A stretch of DNA of 49,308 nt from Bacillus sp. B1-b2 (GCF_009183415.1 NZ_WEHU01000031.1:1-49308), one strand, 5' to 3'. Shown: positions 7,809 to 17,587, counted from the stretch's first letter. Notes: generated from the sequence alone by a model not told the origin. A program made the numbers and translations.

Positions 7809-7970
7809 TCACGTGTTCGCCACCATATATATGGCTGGATTTTTGCAATATTCACAGGCTGTTGATAACTTTTCTTCCTCGGAAACCTGTTCTAAAATAG
7901 GGAACGTTTCATGCTCATTTACAATGGTATCTATTGCTATATCAACGTGTTCAGCACAACTATAAATCAT
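7809..7970 (-). CDS. yyzF: CxxH/CxxC zinc-motif small protein (BA_5709 family)
   Basis: This 53-aa protein has paired metal-ligand motifs: CAEH near the N terminus (residues 5-8) and CEYC near the C terminus, followed by NPAIYMVANT. It matches the CxxH/CxxC family found next to rlmH/htrA in bacilli. The start is the ATG at 7970, preceded by AAAGGAG with good spacing; an upstream in-frame ATG would put that site inside the coding region. It probably binds zinc. The role is unknown. Confidence 0.85.
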   Translation of the reverse strand: MIYSCAEHVDIAIDTIVNEHETFPILEQVSEEEKLSTACEYCKNPAIYMVANT

Positions 7971-8020
7971 TTTTATTTCTCCTTTTAACATACATTTAGT
8001 TTGATTTTTCTAAAATAAAC

Positions 8021-8062
8021 TGTGGATAAATAGTTTTACCCACTTACTTTTACTTATCCACA
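8021..8062. promoter_or_regulatory. Two DnaA boxes upstream of yyzF
   Basis: TGTGGATAA (8021-8029) and TTATCCACA (8054-8062) are perfect DnaA boxes in opposite orientation in the htrA-yyzF gap. They belong with the cluster at 7754-7783. Confidence 0.6.
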
Positions 8063-8152
8063 TTACATCTTAACATGCTTGCAAAAAACTGCAATACTTT
8101 AACCATTCTTTCTATTTTTCACGCAAAATCTTATTGTTATTCTCCAAAAAAA

Positions 8153-8180
8153 GACACTAACTTGGAATTTAGTTAGTGTC
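8153..8180 (-). terminator. Terminator of the walR-htrA operon
   Basis: On the minus strand GACACTAAC and GTTAGTGTC pair and are followed by seven T. It lies 11 bases past the htrA stop. Confidence 0.9.
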
Positions 8181-8191
8181 CCCTTTTCTTT

Positions 8192-9394
8192 TTACATCTG
8201 ATCTTCTAATAAAATAATTGTCCTTGTTTGTAGCTCACCCTCTCGGTAGAACTTTATCTTCATTTTTTCGCCGATTTTCTTCTCTGTATAAAGATGTTTT
8301 CTTAGAGAAATAAGATCTGGGATTTCCTTACCGTCTAATTCTACAATAACATCTAGTTCTTTCAAGCCTGCTTGCTGTGCTGGTGAATCTGGTGTAACTA
8401 CTTTTACTGCTACCCCTGTTGTTATATCTTCTGGTAGTTTCAGCGCTTCTTGCTGATAATAACCTGGGATATCACTAACAGATTGCAACTCCAAACCCAT
8501 ATATGGTCTTTTCACTTCTCCATATTGCTCTAGATCTTCTATAATAGGAATAGCTGAGTTTATGGGTATAGCAAGACCTATTCCTTCTACTGACGACTCT
8601 GCGATTTTCATACTATTAATACCAATCAGCTGCCCCTCTATGTTTACAAGAGCTCCACCACTATTCCCAGGATTAATAGCTGCATCAGTTTGCAGAACTT
8701 CCGATTGCCAATCTGCTAATCCATCCTCATTGATATCTACTGGTATTGTTCTTTCTAAACCAGAGATAATTCCTTGTGTTACCGATCCAGAAAAAGTTAA
8801 GCCTAGAGGATTTCCAATTGCAATAACAGGTTCTCCAGCTTTTAACGTACTAGAATCGCCAAATTCTGCTACTTTTGATACCTCATTTGCATTTACCTCT
8901 ACCACTGCTAAATCAGTCCAAATATCTCCCCCAATAAGCTTTGCACTAATCTTTTTTCCATCCGATAAAGTAACCTCTATCTCAGTTGCTCCCTGTACCA
9001 CATGATTATTGGTTACAATAAAAGCTTTCTTTCCGCTTTTCTTATAAATCACCCCTGAACCAGTACCAGCTTCTTCTGCTGCTGTTTCATCTGCCCAAAA
9101 TTCAGAGGATTGCAGATTGGTGATACCAACAACAGAATCAGCAGCTTTTTCTACTGCCTTTATAACATCTGTCTCAACACCAACAGAAACTTCTTGAGTG
9201 GTAATCCCATCTGAAAAAGAGAGACCATTATTATCTGTTGTATCATACTTAAATAACCCTAAACCCGATAAACGTGGTATCAATAATACTACCATTAATG
9301 CTCCAATAACAGCACCAATAAGTCCAGAATAGAAATATCCTTTGCCTGACTTACGTTTTGGACTTCTGCCCTGATTTCCATAATCATAGCCCAT
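8192..9394 (-). CDS. htrC: HtrA-type membrane serine protease of the wal operon (HtrC/YyxA position)
   Basis: This is a 400-aa DegP/HtrA-family protease with one N-terminal transmembrane segment (about 22-42), a trypsin-like domain facing outside, and a C-terminal PDZ domain (about 290-390). The catalytic triad is H131 (TNNHVV), D161 (TDLAVVEV) and S245 (NPGNSGGAL). It degrades or refolds misfolded envelope proteins. The chosen start at 9394 (MGYDYG) has AAGGGA about nine bases upstream; two in-frame ATGs lie just upstream without a better site. It closes the walRKHIJ operon, as in B. subtilis, and is followed by a strong terminator. The symbol is by position and family; paralogues exist. Confidence 0.92.
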   Translation of the reverse strand: MGYDYGNQGRSPKRKSGKGYFYSGLIGAVIGALMVVLLIPRLSGLGLFKYDTTDNNGLSFSDGITTQEVSVGVETDVIKAVEKAADSVVGITNLQSSEFWADETAAEEAGTGSGVIYKKSGKKAFIVTNNHVVQGATEIEVTLSDGKKISAKLIGGDIWTDLAVVEVNANEVSKVAEFGDSSTLKAGEPVIAIGNPLGLTFSGSVTQGIISGLERTIPVDINEDGLADWQSEVLQTDAAINPGNSGGALVNIEGQLIGINSMKIAESSVEGIGLAIPINSAIPIIEDLEQYGEVKRPYMGLELQSVSDIPGYYQQEALKLPEDITTGVAVKVVTPDSPAQQAGLKELDVIVELDGKEIPDLISLRKHLYTEKKIGEKMKIKFYREGELQTRTIILLEDQM

Positions 9395-9563
9395 GCACTT
9401 CATTCCCTTCATATTGTATTAACTACTTGTTATAAATGTAGATTTATTCAAAAGAAAATCTCTGTTTGCCTATCTATTATTTTTCCTTTTTTTTAATAAA
9501 AAAAACGAGAATACAAAAGATGGTTGAAATATTTACTCAACTCTAATAAAAAAGTAGCTATCT

Positions 9564-10352
9564 CTATATAGCCATTAGTTTAGTTGGTACTTTTGGATCT
9601 GTATCAAATAAGTTCAATTGCTCTCCTAAGCCAACTCCTCGGCTTTCTAATGTCTGAGCAACAGACATTCTAGCTAAATCCTTCATATTATTATCTAAGC
9701 TTAAGTGAGCAAGATAGATATGCTTGGTGCGGTCACCTATTACTTCACTCATTGCAATCGCAGCATCCTCATTACAAACATGTCCTACATCACTTAGAAT
9801 TCTTCTTTTTATATTCCAAGGATATTTTCCCATTCTTAACATTTGCACATCATGATTACTCTCAAAGACATAAGAATCTGCATTTGAGATAATCCCTTTC
9901 ATACGATCACTCACATAGCCAGTATCTGTTATCAGAACTAACTTGCTTTCTCCTTGATGAAAGATATAAAACATCGGCTCAGCAGCATCATGTGACACAC
10001 CGAATGATTCAATAGATAAATCTCCAAATGTCTTGACTGTTTCCATATCGAACTGAAACTTTTGCTCTGTTGGTACTTCTCCAATTAAAGGATTCATTGC
10101 TCTCCATGTCTTTTCATTAGCATATACAGGTAATTTATACTTTCTAGCGACAATTCCAACGCCCTTTATATGATCACTATGCTCATGTGTGACTAATATT
10201 CCTGACAAATCACTCATTTTTCGATCAATGCCTGCAAATAGACTTTCCATTTGCTTACCACTTAACCCTGCATCTACTAAAAATGAATGTTCCCCTGATT
10301 CTACAAATATGGCATTTCCCGTACTGCCACTTGCGAGAACGCTAAAACGCAT
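9564..10352 (-). CDS. walJ: WalJ (YycJ), metallo-beta-lactamase-fold exonuclease-like protein
   Basis: This is a 262-aa MBL-fold hydrolase with the HxHxDH metal motif (H56, H58, D60, H61) and further ligands in the SHDAAEP and ITDTGY regions. YycJ of bacilli is reported as a 5' exonuclease-like enzyme linked to DNA repair and coordinated with the wal operon. The start is the ATG at 10352 with GGAGTG upstream inside the walI end. The walI stop and this start are only 6 bases apart, indicating translational coupling. Confidence 0.94.
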   Translation of the reverse strand: MRFSVLASGSTGNAIFVESGEHSFLVDAGLSGKQMESLFAGIDRKMSDLSGILVTHEHSDHIKGVGIVARKYKLPVYANEKTWRAMNPLIGEVPTEQKFQFDMETVKTFGDLSIESFGVSHDAAEPMFYIFHQGESKLVLITDTGYVSDRMKGIISNADSYVFESNHDVQMLRMGKYPWNIKRRILSDVGHVCNEDAAIAMSEVIGDRTKHIYLAHLSLDNNMKDLARMSVAQTLESRGVGLGEQLNLFDTDPKVPTKLMAI

Positions 10353-10358
10353 TTTCTC

Positions 10359-11159
10359 TCACTCCACTTTCAATTCCTCTGTTTCTGGTTGAATAATTTC
10401 TCCAGCTAGTGCATTTACATAATAATTCTTATCATCTACTGTTATCTTCCATGTTGGTGTGAGTAGCTGTGCTGATGTATCTAGCTGTGTATAATAACCT
10501 AATTCCATTTTGCTTACAAAAGCATCACTATCAATATAGCTGTTTTTAAATAAAGAGAGAATAACTTCTAATGGTGAAATAATATTTTCTTTTTCATCCA
10601 TTTCTTTTATATTCTCAAGATATGTTTGATTATAAGAAACAATCTTATTCTCTTCATTTAAGTTAAAGATTAATGCACCCTTTAAATTACGATAAAGTGT
10701 TTTTTGGCCATATTGCTGGTAATAGGTTATAGTATTTCCTTTCTTCTCCCAAAAGTGATACTCTGTCCCATTGTAAACCTGATTAGATAAAAATTCTGCC
10801 AAATCACCTGAGCTAAAATCATCTTCTACTTCGATGGGCTTTTCCAAGACAGATTGTAGATTAATACTATCTCTTATCGTTATGACTTGGTCTTTTAAAA
10901 TTCCTTTTTCAAGCTCCTCTAGTTCTTCTACACTAAAGGTCTTTGATTTTGCAGATAGATATTGATCCTTTTGTTTATTCATAGGTATATTCTTTTTGTC
11001 ATAATCAATACCTAATTGAGCAAGTATATTCGCTGCTGATTCTTCTGTATTATCATCTGCTTTTTGCGATTCTTTTAGCTGTGTATATTCGTAAATCAAA
11101 TATATATCTAGTAATAAGAAGGCAATAATGAATATTGTCTTTATCTTACTCCAATCCAT
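10359..11159 (-). CDS. walI: WalI (YycI), WalK accessory regulator
   Basis: This 266-aa single-pass membrane protein (hydrophobic residues about 6-24, IKTIFIIAFLLLDIYLIY) has an extracytoplasmic beta-rich region. With WalH it contacts the WalK transmembrane helices and modulates its activity. The ATG at 11159 overlaps the end of walH by 14 bases and has AGGAGG nine bases upstream. Family match is by context, topology and the conserved N-terminal MDWSKIKTIFI. Confidence 0.93.
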   Translation of the reverse strand: MDWSKIKTIFIIAFLLLDIYLIYEYTQLKESQKADDNTEESAANILAQLGIDYDKKNIPMNKQKDQYLSAKSKTFSVEELEELEKGILKDQVITIRDSINLQSVLEKPIEVEDDFSSGDLAEFLSNQVYNGTEYHFWEKKGNTITYYQQYGQKTLYRNLKGALIFNLNEENKIVSYNQTYLENIKEMDEKENIISPLEVILSLFKNSYIDSDAFVSKMELGYYTQLDTSAQLLTPTWKITVDDKNYYVNALAGEIIQPETEELKVE

Positions 11160-12474
11160 CTACATTGCCTCCTGTTCCATCTGAGGATAACTGATACCAC
11201 TTATTATCATATTGATAAAACCAGGTAGGCTGTAAGGAAACAATGCTCTGTGAATCTACTTGCATATTATAACCTAGTACAATATTCTGGATTTTTTCTT
11301 GCTTCACTTTTTTATTATTTTGGAAATAAAGTAAAACATCTTGTCCAGATGATACTGTTTCTTTAGAAAAATCAAATGGTGTATTTGTATTAATGATGAC
11401 TAAATTATTGGTAAAAAGTCTTTGTGCTATGCTATTCTCCCAATCTAACCGAATATCAGATATTTGTGTAGTTAAGTTAAATACTGGCATTCCATTGGTG
11501 TTATATAAGCGAAAAGTTACTCTTGTATCATCATCATTACCTACATATAAGTAATTATTAATCCAGCCTCCACGCTGATTCATCAATTCAATGCTATTAC
11601 TGATAATATGATTTTGATTGTTTAGCTCATTCGTTATCCCTGATGGTTTAAAGAAGCTAACAACATGTGTATCTTTGTATATTCTCAATAACCCTGAATC
11701 ATCGGTATACTCTTCCCAGTTTGAATATATTTCTTTTTGAGCAATACTAGGATTACTGAATAATGCTCTTTTCAAACGAATGGATTCAATTTTTCTTGTA
11801 AAATACTTATATTTATTTACTTCTACTTTTTCTTTCGGTAAATAAATTAAGTATTGATCATTCGGTCTGTAAGCAAAATACGTTAGATAAGCGGACTCTG
11901 CCTCTTTCACATGCTTTTTAAAAGCTTCTAATTTCTCCACGTCTTGAGCAACTATCGACGTTTCATAAACACGCTTATTGGATTGAGAGATAAAGTATAC
12001 TGCCGCTTTATTTTCTGCATTAAGCGTATACGATAGGATAATAGTATCAAAGTCGAAGGAATTATCTCCTTCCATACCTAATATATTTTTATATATTCCA
12101 AAAGGAACGTCTCCTGGAAATCTTAACTCTATACTATTCGTACGATTCTCCATAAATTGAGAGACATTCTCTACTTCCGAGGAGATATTTTGAAAACTAT
12201 CAAAACTGAATTGCTTTAATAAATCTACTAATGAATTCAATTCCTCTACAGAAACTGTACCATAATGATCGCCTTCCATGTGCTGGTAAATTCTATCTGG
12301 TTTAACCACTTGGCCAATTTCCTTGGTTGCACCTATTCTTTCTTGCTCCATGGTAGAGCCACTATCTACTGCTTCAATATTACCACCTTGATCTGTCCAA
12401 AGTAGATAATATAATAGCAAACTAAGAGCAATAAGAAATATTAATATTCCACTTTTTGCGCTCTCATATTTCAT
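11146..12474 (-). CDS. walH: WalH (YycH), WalK accessory regulator
   Basis: This 442-aa protein has one N-terminal transmembrane helix (about 8-26) and a large extracytoplasmic part, as expected for YycH. It acts with WalI as a membrane cofactor of the WalK sensor. The ATG at 12474 overlaps the walK stop as ATGA, so the two are translationally coupled. A TTG two codons upstream is less likely. Confidence 0.92.
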   Translation of the reverse strand: MKYESAKSGILIFLIALSLLLYYLLWTDQGGNIEAVDSGSTMEQERIGATKEIGQVVKPDRIYQHMEGDHYGTVSVEELNSLVDLLKQFSFDSFQNISSEVENVSQFMENRTNSIELRFPGDVPFGIYKNILGMEGDNSFDFDTIILSYTLNAENKAAVYFISQSNKRVYETSIVAQDVEKLEAFKKHVKEAESAYLTYFAYRPNDQYLIYLPKEKVEVNKYKYFTRKIESIRLKRALFSNPSIAQKEIYSNWEEYTDDSGLLRIYKDTHVVSFFKPSGITNELNNQNHIISNSIELMNQRGGWINNYLYVGNDDDTRVTFRLYNTNGMPVFNLTTQISDIRLDWENSIAQRLFTNNLVIINTNTPFDFSKETVSSGQDVLLYFQNNKKVKQEKIQNIVLGYNMQVDSQSIVSLQPTWFYQYDNKWYQLSSDGTGGNVDGLE

Positions 12475-14300
12475 CCCCAATCATCCTCTTCAGATGGTAT
12501 ATAAGGAAGGGTGAAGGAGATTTTTGTCCCTTTTCCTTCTTTACTAGAAGCCCAAATTCTTCCCCCATGAGCCTCTACCATTTCCTTTGCTATTGCAAGA
12601 CCTAAACCTGTACCTCCAAGCTTACGTGTTCTGGCCTTATCTACTCTGTAAAAACGGTCAAAAATTTTCTCTATATTTTCTTTAGGTATTCCTACCCCAT
12701 TATCAGAGACACTTACAATGATTTGCTGCTCTTGTTCTTTAATAGAGAAGGTTATTTTTCCACCCTCTGGTGAATACTTCATCGCATTAGAAATAATATT
12801 ATCTAGTACCTGTGTTAGCTTGTCTTCATCAATTTCGACAAAAGCCACCTTCTTCGGTAACTTTCTTACAAATGTAACATTTTGCTCTTTCGTTAATTCA
12901 AATCGATCAATTATTCGATTATAAAATACGATGAAATCAATTAATTCTTTATTTAATTGGTAATCACGACTATCCAGTTTAGATAATTGCAGTAAATCAT
13001 TTACTAAACGAATCATTCGCTCCGTTTCATTCTGGGTTACATTTAGGAATTTTGGAGCTAATTCATCATCCTTCCATGCGCCATCAGAAAGAGCCTCTAC
13101 ATAGCTTCTCATGGTCGTTAACGGTGTTCTTAACTCATGTGATACGTTCGCAACAAATTCTTTTCTTTCCATATCTATTTTTTCTTGCTCTGTAATATCA
13201 TGTAACACTGTAATTAAGCCATTAACAAAACCTGTTTCCTTTTGAATTACAGAAAAGTTAGCTCTTAAAATATAAGGTTCATAGTGTGTACTATAATCCA
13301 ATATGACAGACTCTCTTTCCTCTAACAGCTCATCAAAGGTATATTTTCCATTCAAATCAAGAAGATTAATAATAGGTTCACTGAGTACTGTTTCACGTGA
13401 AACATCTAACATTTTAGCCGCAGGCTCATTAATTAAAATAATACGCCCTTTTCGATCGGTAGCAATTACACCATCAGTCATATAAGATAGCACGGAGGAT
13501 AACTTTCGCCTTTCGCTTTCTGTAGTTGCCTGTGATTCTTGGAGCTTTTTCGTTAAATTATTAAAAGTAATAGCAAGCTGACCAATTTCGTCGAAGCCAT
13601 ATACCTTTACCTTCCTAGAAAAATTTCCTCTTGCTAAGGCAAAAGCATGTTTTTGCATATCGGAAATAGGCTTGGTAATAGTCCTCGCCAAGAGTACACC
13701 TAAAACTGCTGTAATAATAAGGGTTATGCCTGTCCCCTTTTGGAATATTTGATTGATATTTTCTATCTGTTTATAAACATTTTCAATCTTTCCTTCTAGA
13801 TAAATGGCACCAACTATTTGATCTCCTTCTGTTTTGATAGGAGTAATTTGCACATAGATAGTGGAACCTTGTTCTTCCTTAATAGGATTATCTTGCTGAC
13901 TTGAATTGGTTAACACTCTTCTTACCGAGTTATTGACCATTTTCTGGCCTACTAGATTTTGATTTTCAGGCTCAGATGTTCCTACAATTACACCGTTACT
14001 GTCTACTACTCTTATTTCTTTAATGTCACTGGAATTATTATCACTAAGTATTCTTCTTATATCTTCCTCTAAAGTAGCATCGCCTTTTTCAGAAGAACGC
14101 TCTTTTACCAGTTGCTCCTCTAGGTAAATAGATAAGATATTTACTTTATCCTGGATTGATGTTTTAAAACTATCTAGCAAAGTATTTTGCAAGGTTTGAG
14201 CAAAATACACACCTATAATTTGAATGGAAATAAGAATAAGTAACACAATAACCATCACCAGTTTTACATGAATCGAACGAAAAAAACCGACTTTCTTCAT
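12471..14300 (-). CDS. walK: WalK (YycG), sensor histidine kinase
   Basis: This 609-aa essential cell-wall sensor kinase has TM1 (about 12-32), an extracytoplasmic PAS-like sensor (about 35-185), TM2 (about 189-206), HAMP (about 205-258), an internal PAS (about 265-370), HisKA with phospho-acceptor H388 in FVANVSHELRTP, and a HATPase domain (DNGVGIP, GTGLGLAI). It phosphorylates WalR to control autolysins. A perfect parS sequence is embedded in codons 299-304 (D-VSRET), just before the kinase core. Eight bases separate it from walR. Confidence 0.98.
   Translation of the reverse strand: MKKVGFFRSIHVKLVMVIVLLILISIQIIGVYFAQTLQNTLLDSFKTSIQDKVNILSIYLEEQLVKERSSEKGDATLEEDIRRILSDNNSSDIKEIRVVDSNGVIVGTSEPENQNLVGQKMVNNSVRRVLTNSSQQDNPIKEEQGSTIYVQITPIKTEGDQIVGAIYLEGKIENVYKQIENINQIFQKGTGITLIITAVLGVLLARTITKPISDMQKHAFALARGNFSRKVKVYGFDEIGQLAITFNNLTKKLQESQATTESERRKLSSVLSYMTDGVIATDRKGRIILINEPAAKMLDVSRETVLSEPIINLLDLNGKYTFDELLEERESVILDYSTHYEPYILRANFSVIQKETGFVNGLITVLHDITEQEKIDMERKEFVANVSHELRTPLTTMRSYVEALSDGAWKDDELAPKFLNVTQNETERMIRLVNDLLQLSKLDSRDYQLNKELIDFIVFYNRIIDRFELTKEQNVTFVRKLPKKVAFVEIDEDKLTQVLDNIISNAMKYSPEGGKITFSIKEQEQQIIVSVSDNGVGIPKENIEKIFDRFYRVDKARTRKLGGTGLGLAIAKEMVEAHGGRIWASSKEGKGTKISFTLPYIPSEEDDWG
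13389..13404. promoter_or_regulatory. parS site inside walK
   Basis: TGTTTCACGTGAAACA, a perfect 16-bp palindromic parS bound by Spo0J/ParB. It is read in the walK frame as Val-Ser-Arg-Glu-Thr. Confidence 0.95.
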
Positions 14301-14308
14301 TAATTCTA

Positions 14309-15019
14309 TTACTCCTGTTCAGGGTTTCTTAAATAATATCCTACACCTCTTCTTGTTACGATCCAAGATGGATGACTAGGATTATCTTCTATTTTTTCTC
14401 TTAGTCTTCTTACTGTTACGTCCACTGTTCGTACATCTCCATAGTAATCATAGCCCCATACTGTCTGTAAAAGGTGCTCACGTGTCATTACTTGACCAAT
14501 ATGTTTAGCTAAATAATGGAGAAGTTCAAATTCACGATGTGTTAATTCAATCATTTCTCCCCTTTTTGAAACAATATAAGCATCAGGGTGAATAGTTAAG
14601 GCACCTACATCTATTTCATTAGTTTCTTTTTCATCCTCCACTGCAGCAGGAACCTGCTGATGTCTTCTTAGATTTGCTTTAACACGAGCAATTAATTCTC
14701 TTGTGCTAAAAGGCTTTGTCACATAATCATCTGCACCAAGCTCTAATCCTAATACTTTATCTATTTCTGAATCCTTAGCTGTAAGCATAATAATGGGCAT
14801 TTCATGCTTCTTTCTAATTTCACGACATACTTCCATCCCATCACGTTGTGGTAGCATGATATCTAATAACACCAAGTCAGGATTAATTTCTTCTACCTTT
14901 TCTAAGGCATCATTTCCATCGTATGCACAAGTAACTTCAAATCCTTCTTTTTTTAAATTGAATTGTAATATATCTGCAATTGGTTTTTCATCATCAACAA
15001 CTAGTATTTTCTTATTCAT
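14309..15019 (-). CDS. walR: WalR (YycF), essential response regulator
   Basis: This 236-aa OmpR/PhoB-type regulator has a receiver domain (1-120) with D9-D10, phospho-acceptor D53 (LLDIMLP) and K102 (TKPF). An acidic linker and a C-terminal winged helix (about 135-230; [18 protein letters not shown]) follow. It activates autolysin genes and represses autolysin inhibitors. It is the first gene of walRKHIJ-htrA, with AAGGAG nine bases before the ATG. Confidence 0.98.
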   Translation of the reverse strand: MNKKILVVDDEKPIADILQFNLKKEGFEVTCAYDGNDALEKVEEINPDLVLLDIMLPQRDGMEVCREIRKKHEMPIIMLTAKDSEIDKVLGLELGADDYVTKPFSTRELIARVKANLRRHQQVPAAVEDEKETNEIDVGALTIHPDAYIVSKRGEMIELTHREFELLHYLAKHIGQVMTREHLLQTVWGYDYYGDVRTVDVTVRRLREKIEDNPSHPSWIVTRRGVGYYLRNPEQE

Positions 15020-15140
15020 ATTCTCATTCTCCTTATTCGAAGTAATCTATGTCTTTAGTTTTTATCTATATTGTTTACTACTACTGTCTACTTTACCAAA
15101 TTAAATTTATATAATCACTTTTTTTCTATTTAGTAAAAAA

Positions 15141-15160
15141 AAATCCCTCTAAAAGAGGGT
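15141..15160 (-). terminator. Intrinsic terminator upstream of walR
   Basis: On the minus strand CCCTCTTTTAGAGGG is followed by A and a run of nine T. It insulates walR from the tRNA/purA side. Confidence 0.8.
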
Positions 15161-15286
15161 TTCACATGTATGGAGATCATACTTATCCAACTAATTGAAG
15201 AAATAATACATTTTTTTATTAATTTTTGAAACTTTTTAGATGAGCTAATCGTCTAATAGATGAGTTTCATTTTCCCTTAATTTTGG

Positions 15287-15317
15287 CAAAGAGATATTTA
15301 TATCTCTTTGTCCTTTT
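15287..15317 (+). terminator. Orphan plus-strand terminator-like palindrome
   Basis: CAAAGAGATA pairs with TATCTCTTTG around a 4-base loop, followed on the plus strand by TCCTTTTTT. No plus-strand gene precedes it. On the minus strand there is no T-run. Confidence 0.5.
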
Positions 15318-15586
15318 TTATTTCTATTGCTATTTCTTCTATTTTTTTCTTCCTCTAATTGTCTAGAATGATCACTTCATTATTTCACTTTAACATAAAA
15401 TAATATAAATATTAGTTTTGCCATTAGATTGTAATATAATTGTTGTCTATTTAACATGATGAGCCTAGTCTTTTTGTAAGGTAATTAAATAAGGAGTAAA
15501 CTAAGTTTCCTATTGGTAAACAATATAGGAGTATAACTGATCATTTATGAGGGATTAGTTATTTACGGGGAAATAATTTTGAGCAT

Positions 15587-15615
15587 AAAAAAACAACTAA
15601 CTGAAAGTCGTTGTT
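15587..15615 (-). terminator. Terminator of the Lys-Glu-Asp-Phe tRNA operon
   Basis: On the minus strand AACAACGACT pairs with AGTTAGTTGTT (one bulge), and the T-run continues to 15587. It lies 11 bases after tRNA-Phe. Confidence 0.8.
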
Positions 15616-15626
15616 ATTATTAAAGG

Positions 15627-15699
15627 TGGCTCAGGACGGAATCGAACCGCCGACACAAGGATTTTCAGTCCTTTGCTCTACCGACTGAGCTACTGAGCC
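15627..15699 (-). tRNA. tRNA-Phe (GAA)
   Basis: A cloverleaf is read on the minus strand: acceptor GGCTCAG/CTGAGCC, D-arm GCTCAGTCGGTAGAGC, anticodon loop CTGAAAA with GAA, T-loop GGTTCGATTCC. The CCA end is not fully encoded (ACC then T). It is last in the four-tRNA cluster. Confidence 0.97.
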
Positions 15700-15757
15700 A
15701 TACTATTTATTATGTATAAAAGAATCTATTTTACTATGCTTTGCATAGTAGGGAAAA

Positions 15758-15834
15758 TGGCGGTCCGGACGGGACTCGAACCCGCGACCTCCTGCGTGAC
15801 AGGCAGGCATTCTAACCAACTGAACTACCGGACC
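15758..15834 (-). tRNA. tRNA-Asp (GTC)
   Basis: Acceptor GGTCCGG/CCGGACC, anticodon loop CTGTCAC with GTC, T-loop GGTTCGAGTCC, discriminator G, CCA encoded. Confidence 0.97.
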
Positions 15835-15866
15835 ATTTTTTTATATTCTTCTATTTTAAGAGAATA

Positions 15867-15938
15867 TGACCCATACGGGATTCGAACCCGTGTTACCGCC
15901 GTGAAAGGGCGGTGTCTTAACCGCTTGACCAATGGGCC
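15867..15938 (-). tRNA. tRNA-Glu (TTC)
   Basis: Acceptor GGCCCAT/ATGGGTC with one G-U pair, anticodon loop CTTTCAC with TTC, T-loop GGTTCGAATCC. CCA is not encoded. Confidence 0.97.
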
Positions 15939-15958
15939 TTAATAGTATTATTTAAAAA

Positions 15959-16034
15959 TGGTGAGCCATGAAGGATTCGAACCTTCGACCCTCTGATTAA
16001 AAGTCAGATGCTCTACCGACTGAGCTAATGGCTC
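15959..16034 (-). tRNA. tRNA-Lys (TTT)
   Basis: Acceptor GAGCCAT/ATGGCTC, anticodon loop CTTTTAA with TTT, T-loop GGTTCGAATCC, CCA encoded. It is the first tRNA of the operon. The order Lys-Glu-Asp-Phe next to purA is as in B. subtilis. Confidence 0.97.
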
Positions 16035-16087
16035 ATACATATGAGCATTTCACTTGCAAAATTTATTTCATTTGCGACGCTTTTTAT

Positions 16088-16115
16088 ATTATCACAGGTT
16101 CTAACTAAATAGCAA
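16088..16115 (-). promoter_or_regulatory. Probable promoter of the tRNA operon
   Basis: On the minus strand, -35 TTGCTA and -10 GATAAT (with a preceding TG) are separated by 16 bases, about 53 bases before tRNA-Lys. Confidence 0.5.
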
Positions 16116-16158
16116 TAGTTTTTTTAAACTTTTTAAAAAAAAACTATTATTTCATAAC

Positions 16159-16194
16159 AGAATCTCAATAGAATGCTTCTTCTATTGAGATTCT
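16159..16194 (-). terminator. purA terminator
   Basis: A perfect 15-bp stem (AGAATCTCAATAGAA / TTCTATTGAGATTCT) with a 6-base loop lies 14 bases past the purA stop. The minus-strand T-run comes late, about 14 bases downstream, so efficiency is uncertain. Confidence 0.65.
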
Positions 16195-16207
16195 TTGCTA
16201 TCTTCTA

Positions 16208-17500
16208 TTAACTTTGTCTCCAAGGACTGTGTACTACATTTGTTTGCATACGATCAGGTCCTACTGAGAAAATAGACAATGGGATACCTGTTAGTTGAGA
16301 TACTCGCTCTAAATAATGACGAGCATTTTCAGGTAACTCATTTAATGTTTTACAACCAGTAATATCCTCTGACCAACCTGGAAGTTCCTCATATACTGGT
16401 TCACACTCTGCTAAAATTTTCAAGCTTGCTGGGAATTCTTCCATCACTTCCCCTTTGTATTTATAAGCTACACAAATTTTCAGCTTTTCTATACCAGTTA
16501 ATACATCGATAGAATTTAAAGATAAGTCTGTAATACCACTTACACGACGAGCGTGACGAACCACTACACTATCAAACCAACCTACGCGGCGTGGTCTTCC
16601 CGTTGTAGTACCATATTCGCGTCCAACTTCTCTAATTTGATGACCGATTTCATTATCTAGTTCTGTTGGGAATGGTCCATCCCCTACTCTAGTTGTATAG
16701 GCTTTTGAAACACCTACTACATGTTTTATTTTTGTCGGACCTACACCAGATCCTATTGTAACCCCACCTGCAACTGGATTGGAAGAAGTAACAAATGGAT
16801 ATGTACCTTGGTCGATATCTAACATTACACCTTGAGCACCTTCAAAAAGAACACGACGTCCATCATCTAAGGCATCATTTAATACAACAGATGTATCACA
16901 AACATATTGTTTAATTTGTTGACCATATTCATAATATTCATCTAGAATATCCTCAATTTTAAACCCTTCTGTCTCATAGATACGCTCTAATAAACGGTTC
17001 TTCTCTTCTAGGTTTCTCGTTAATTTTTCTTCAAATGCTTCACGATCTAATAAATCAGCTATACGAATACCTACGCGAGCCGCTTTATCCATGTAAGCCG
17101 GACCAATTCCTTTTTTCGTTGTACCAATCTTATTAGCACCTTTACTTTCTTCCTCTACCTCATCTAATTTCAAATGATATGGAAGAATAACATGTGCACG
17201 ATTGCTAATTCTCAAGTTATCTGTGCTAACATTACGATCATGTAAGTACTTTAATTCAGCGATGATTGCTTTTGGATCAACAACCATTCCATTTCCTACC
17301 ACACTAATTTTATCTTTATAGAATATTCCAGATGGAATTAAGTGTAACTTATATGTTTCACCATTAAATTTAATGGTATGTCCCGCATTATTACCGCCTT
17401 GATATCGTGCGATTACTTCTGCATTTTCAGATAAGAAATCGGTAATTTTACCTTTTCCTTCATCTCCCCACTGCGTTCCTACGACTACTACTGATGACAT
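16208..17500 (-). CDS. purA: Adenylosuccinate synthetase
   Basis: This 430-aa enzyme joins IMP and aspartate with GTP, the first committed step from IMP to AMP. The N-terminal [10 protein letters not shown]-type loop is present as [11 protein letters not shown] (8-18), with catalytic D13 and H41 (NNAGHT). Later family motifs include [21 protein letters not shown] and the RPRRVGW segment. Length is the family norm. The ATG at 17500 has GGAGG upstream. It is monocistronic, with its own promoter, PurR boxes upstream and a hairpin downstream. Confidence 0.98.
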   Translation of the reverse strand: MSSVVVVGTQWGDEGKGKITDFLSENAEVIARYQGGNNAGHTIKFNGETYKLHLIPSGIFYKDKISVVGNGMVVDPKAIIAELKYLHDRNVSTDNLRISNRAHVILPYHLKLDEVEEESKGANKIGTTKKGIGPAYMDKAARVGIRIADLLDREAFEEKLTRNLEEKNRLLERIYETEGFKIEDILDEYYEYGQQIKQYVCDTSVVLNDALDDGRRVLFEGAQGVMLDIDQGTYPFVTSSNPVAGGVTIGSGVGPTKIKHVVGVSKAYTTRVGDGPFPTELDNEIGHQIREVGREYGTTTGRPRRVGWFDSVVVRHARRVSGITDLSLNSIDVLTGIEKLKICVAYKYKGEVMEEFPASLKILAECEPVYEELPGWSEDITGCKTLNELPENARHYLERVSQLTGIPLSIFSVGPDRMQTNVVHSPWRQS

Positions 17501-17556
17501 CCTAGAGCACCTCCAAGGTTTCTATATCTTTTATTATAAGCCAATCAAACATTCCT

Positions 17557-17586
17557 ATTTTACCAATTATAATAGAGAAAAGTCAA
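17557..17586 (-). promoter_or_regulatory. purA promoter
   Basis: On the minus strand, -35 TTGACT (17581-17586) and -10 TAAAAT (17557-17562) have an 18-base spacer. The PurBoxes lie just upstream of the -35. Confidence 0.6.
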
Positions 17587-17587
17587 T

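Larger units (their letters stand above)
15020..15626. other. walR leader and tRNA-walR gap
   Basis: About 600 bases without a gene. It should contain the walR promoter, but I cannot assign a clear -35/-10 pair. It holds a minus-strand terminator at 15141-15160, a plus-strand palindrome with T-run at 15287-15317, and the tRNA-operon terminator at 15587-15615. The rest is AT-rich. Confidence 0.5.

Noticed and set aside
16114-16148. A/T-only hairpin between purA and the tRNA operon
   Set aside because: It is built almost entirely from A and T runs, overlaps the candidate tRNA -35, and adds little to the nearby 15-bp purA hairpin.
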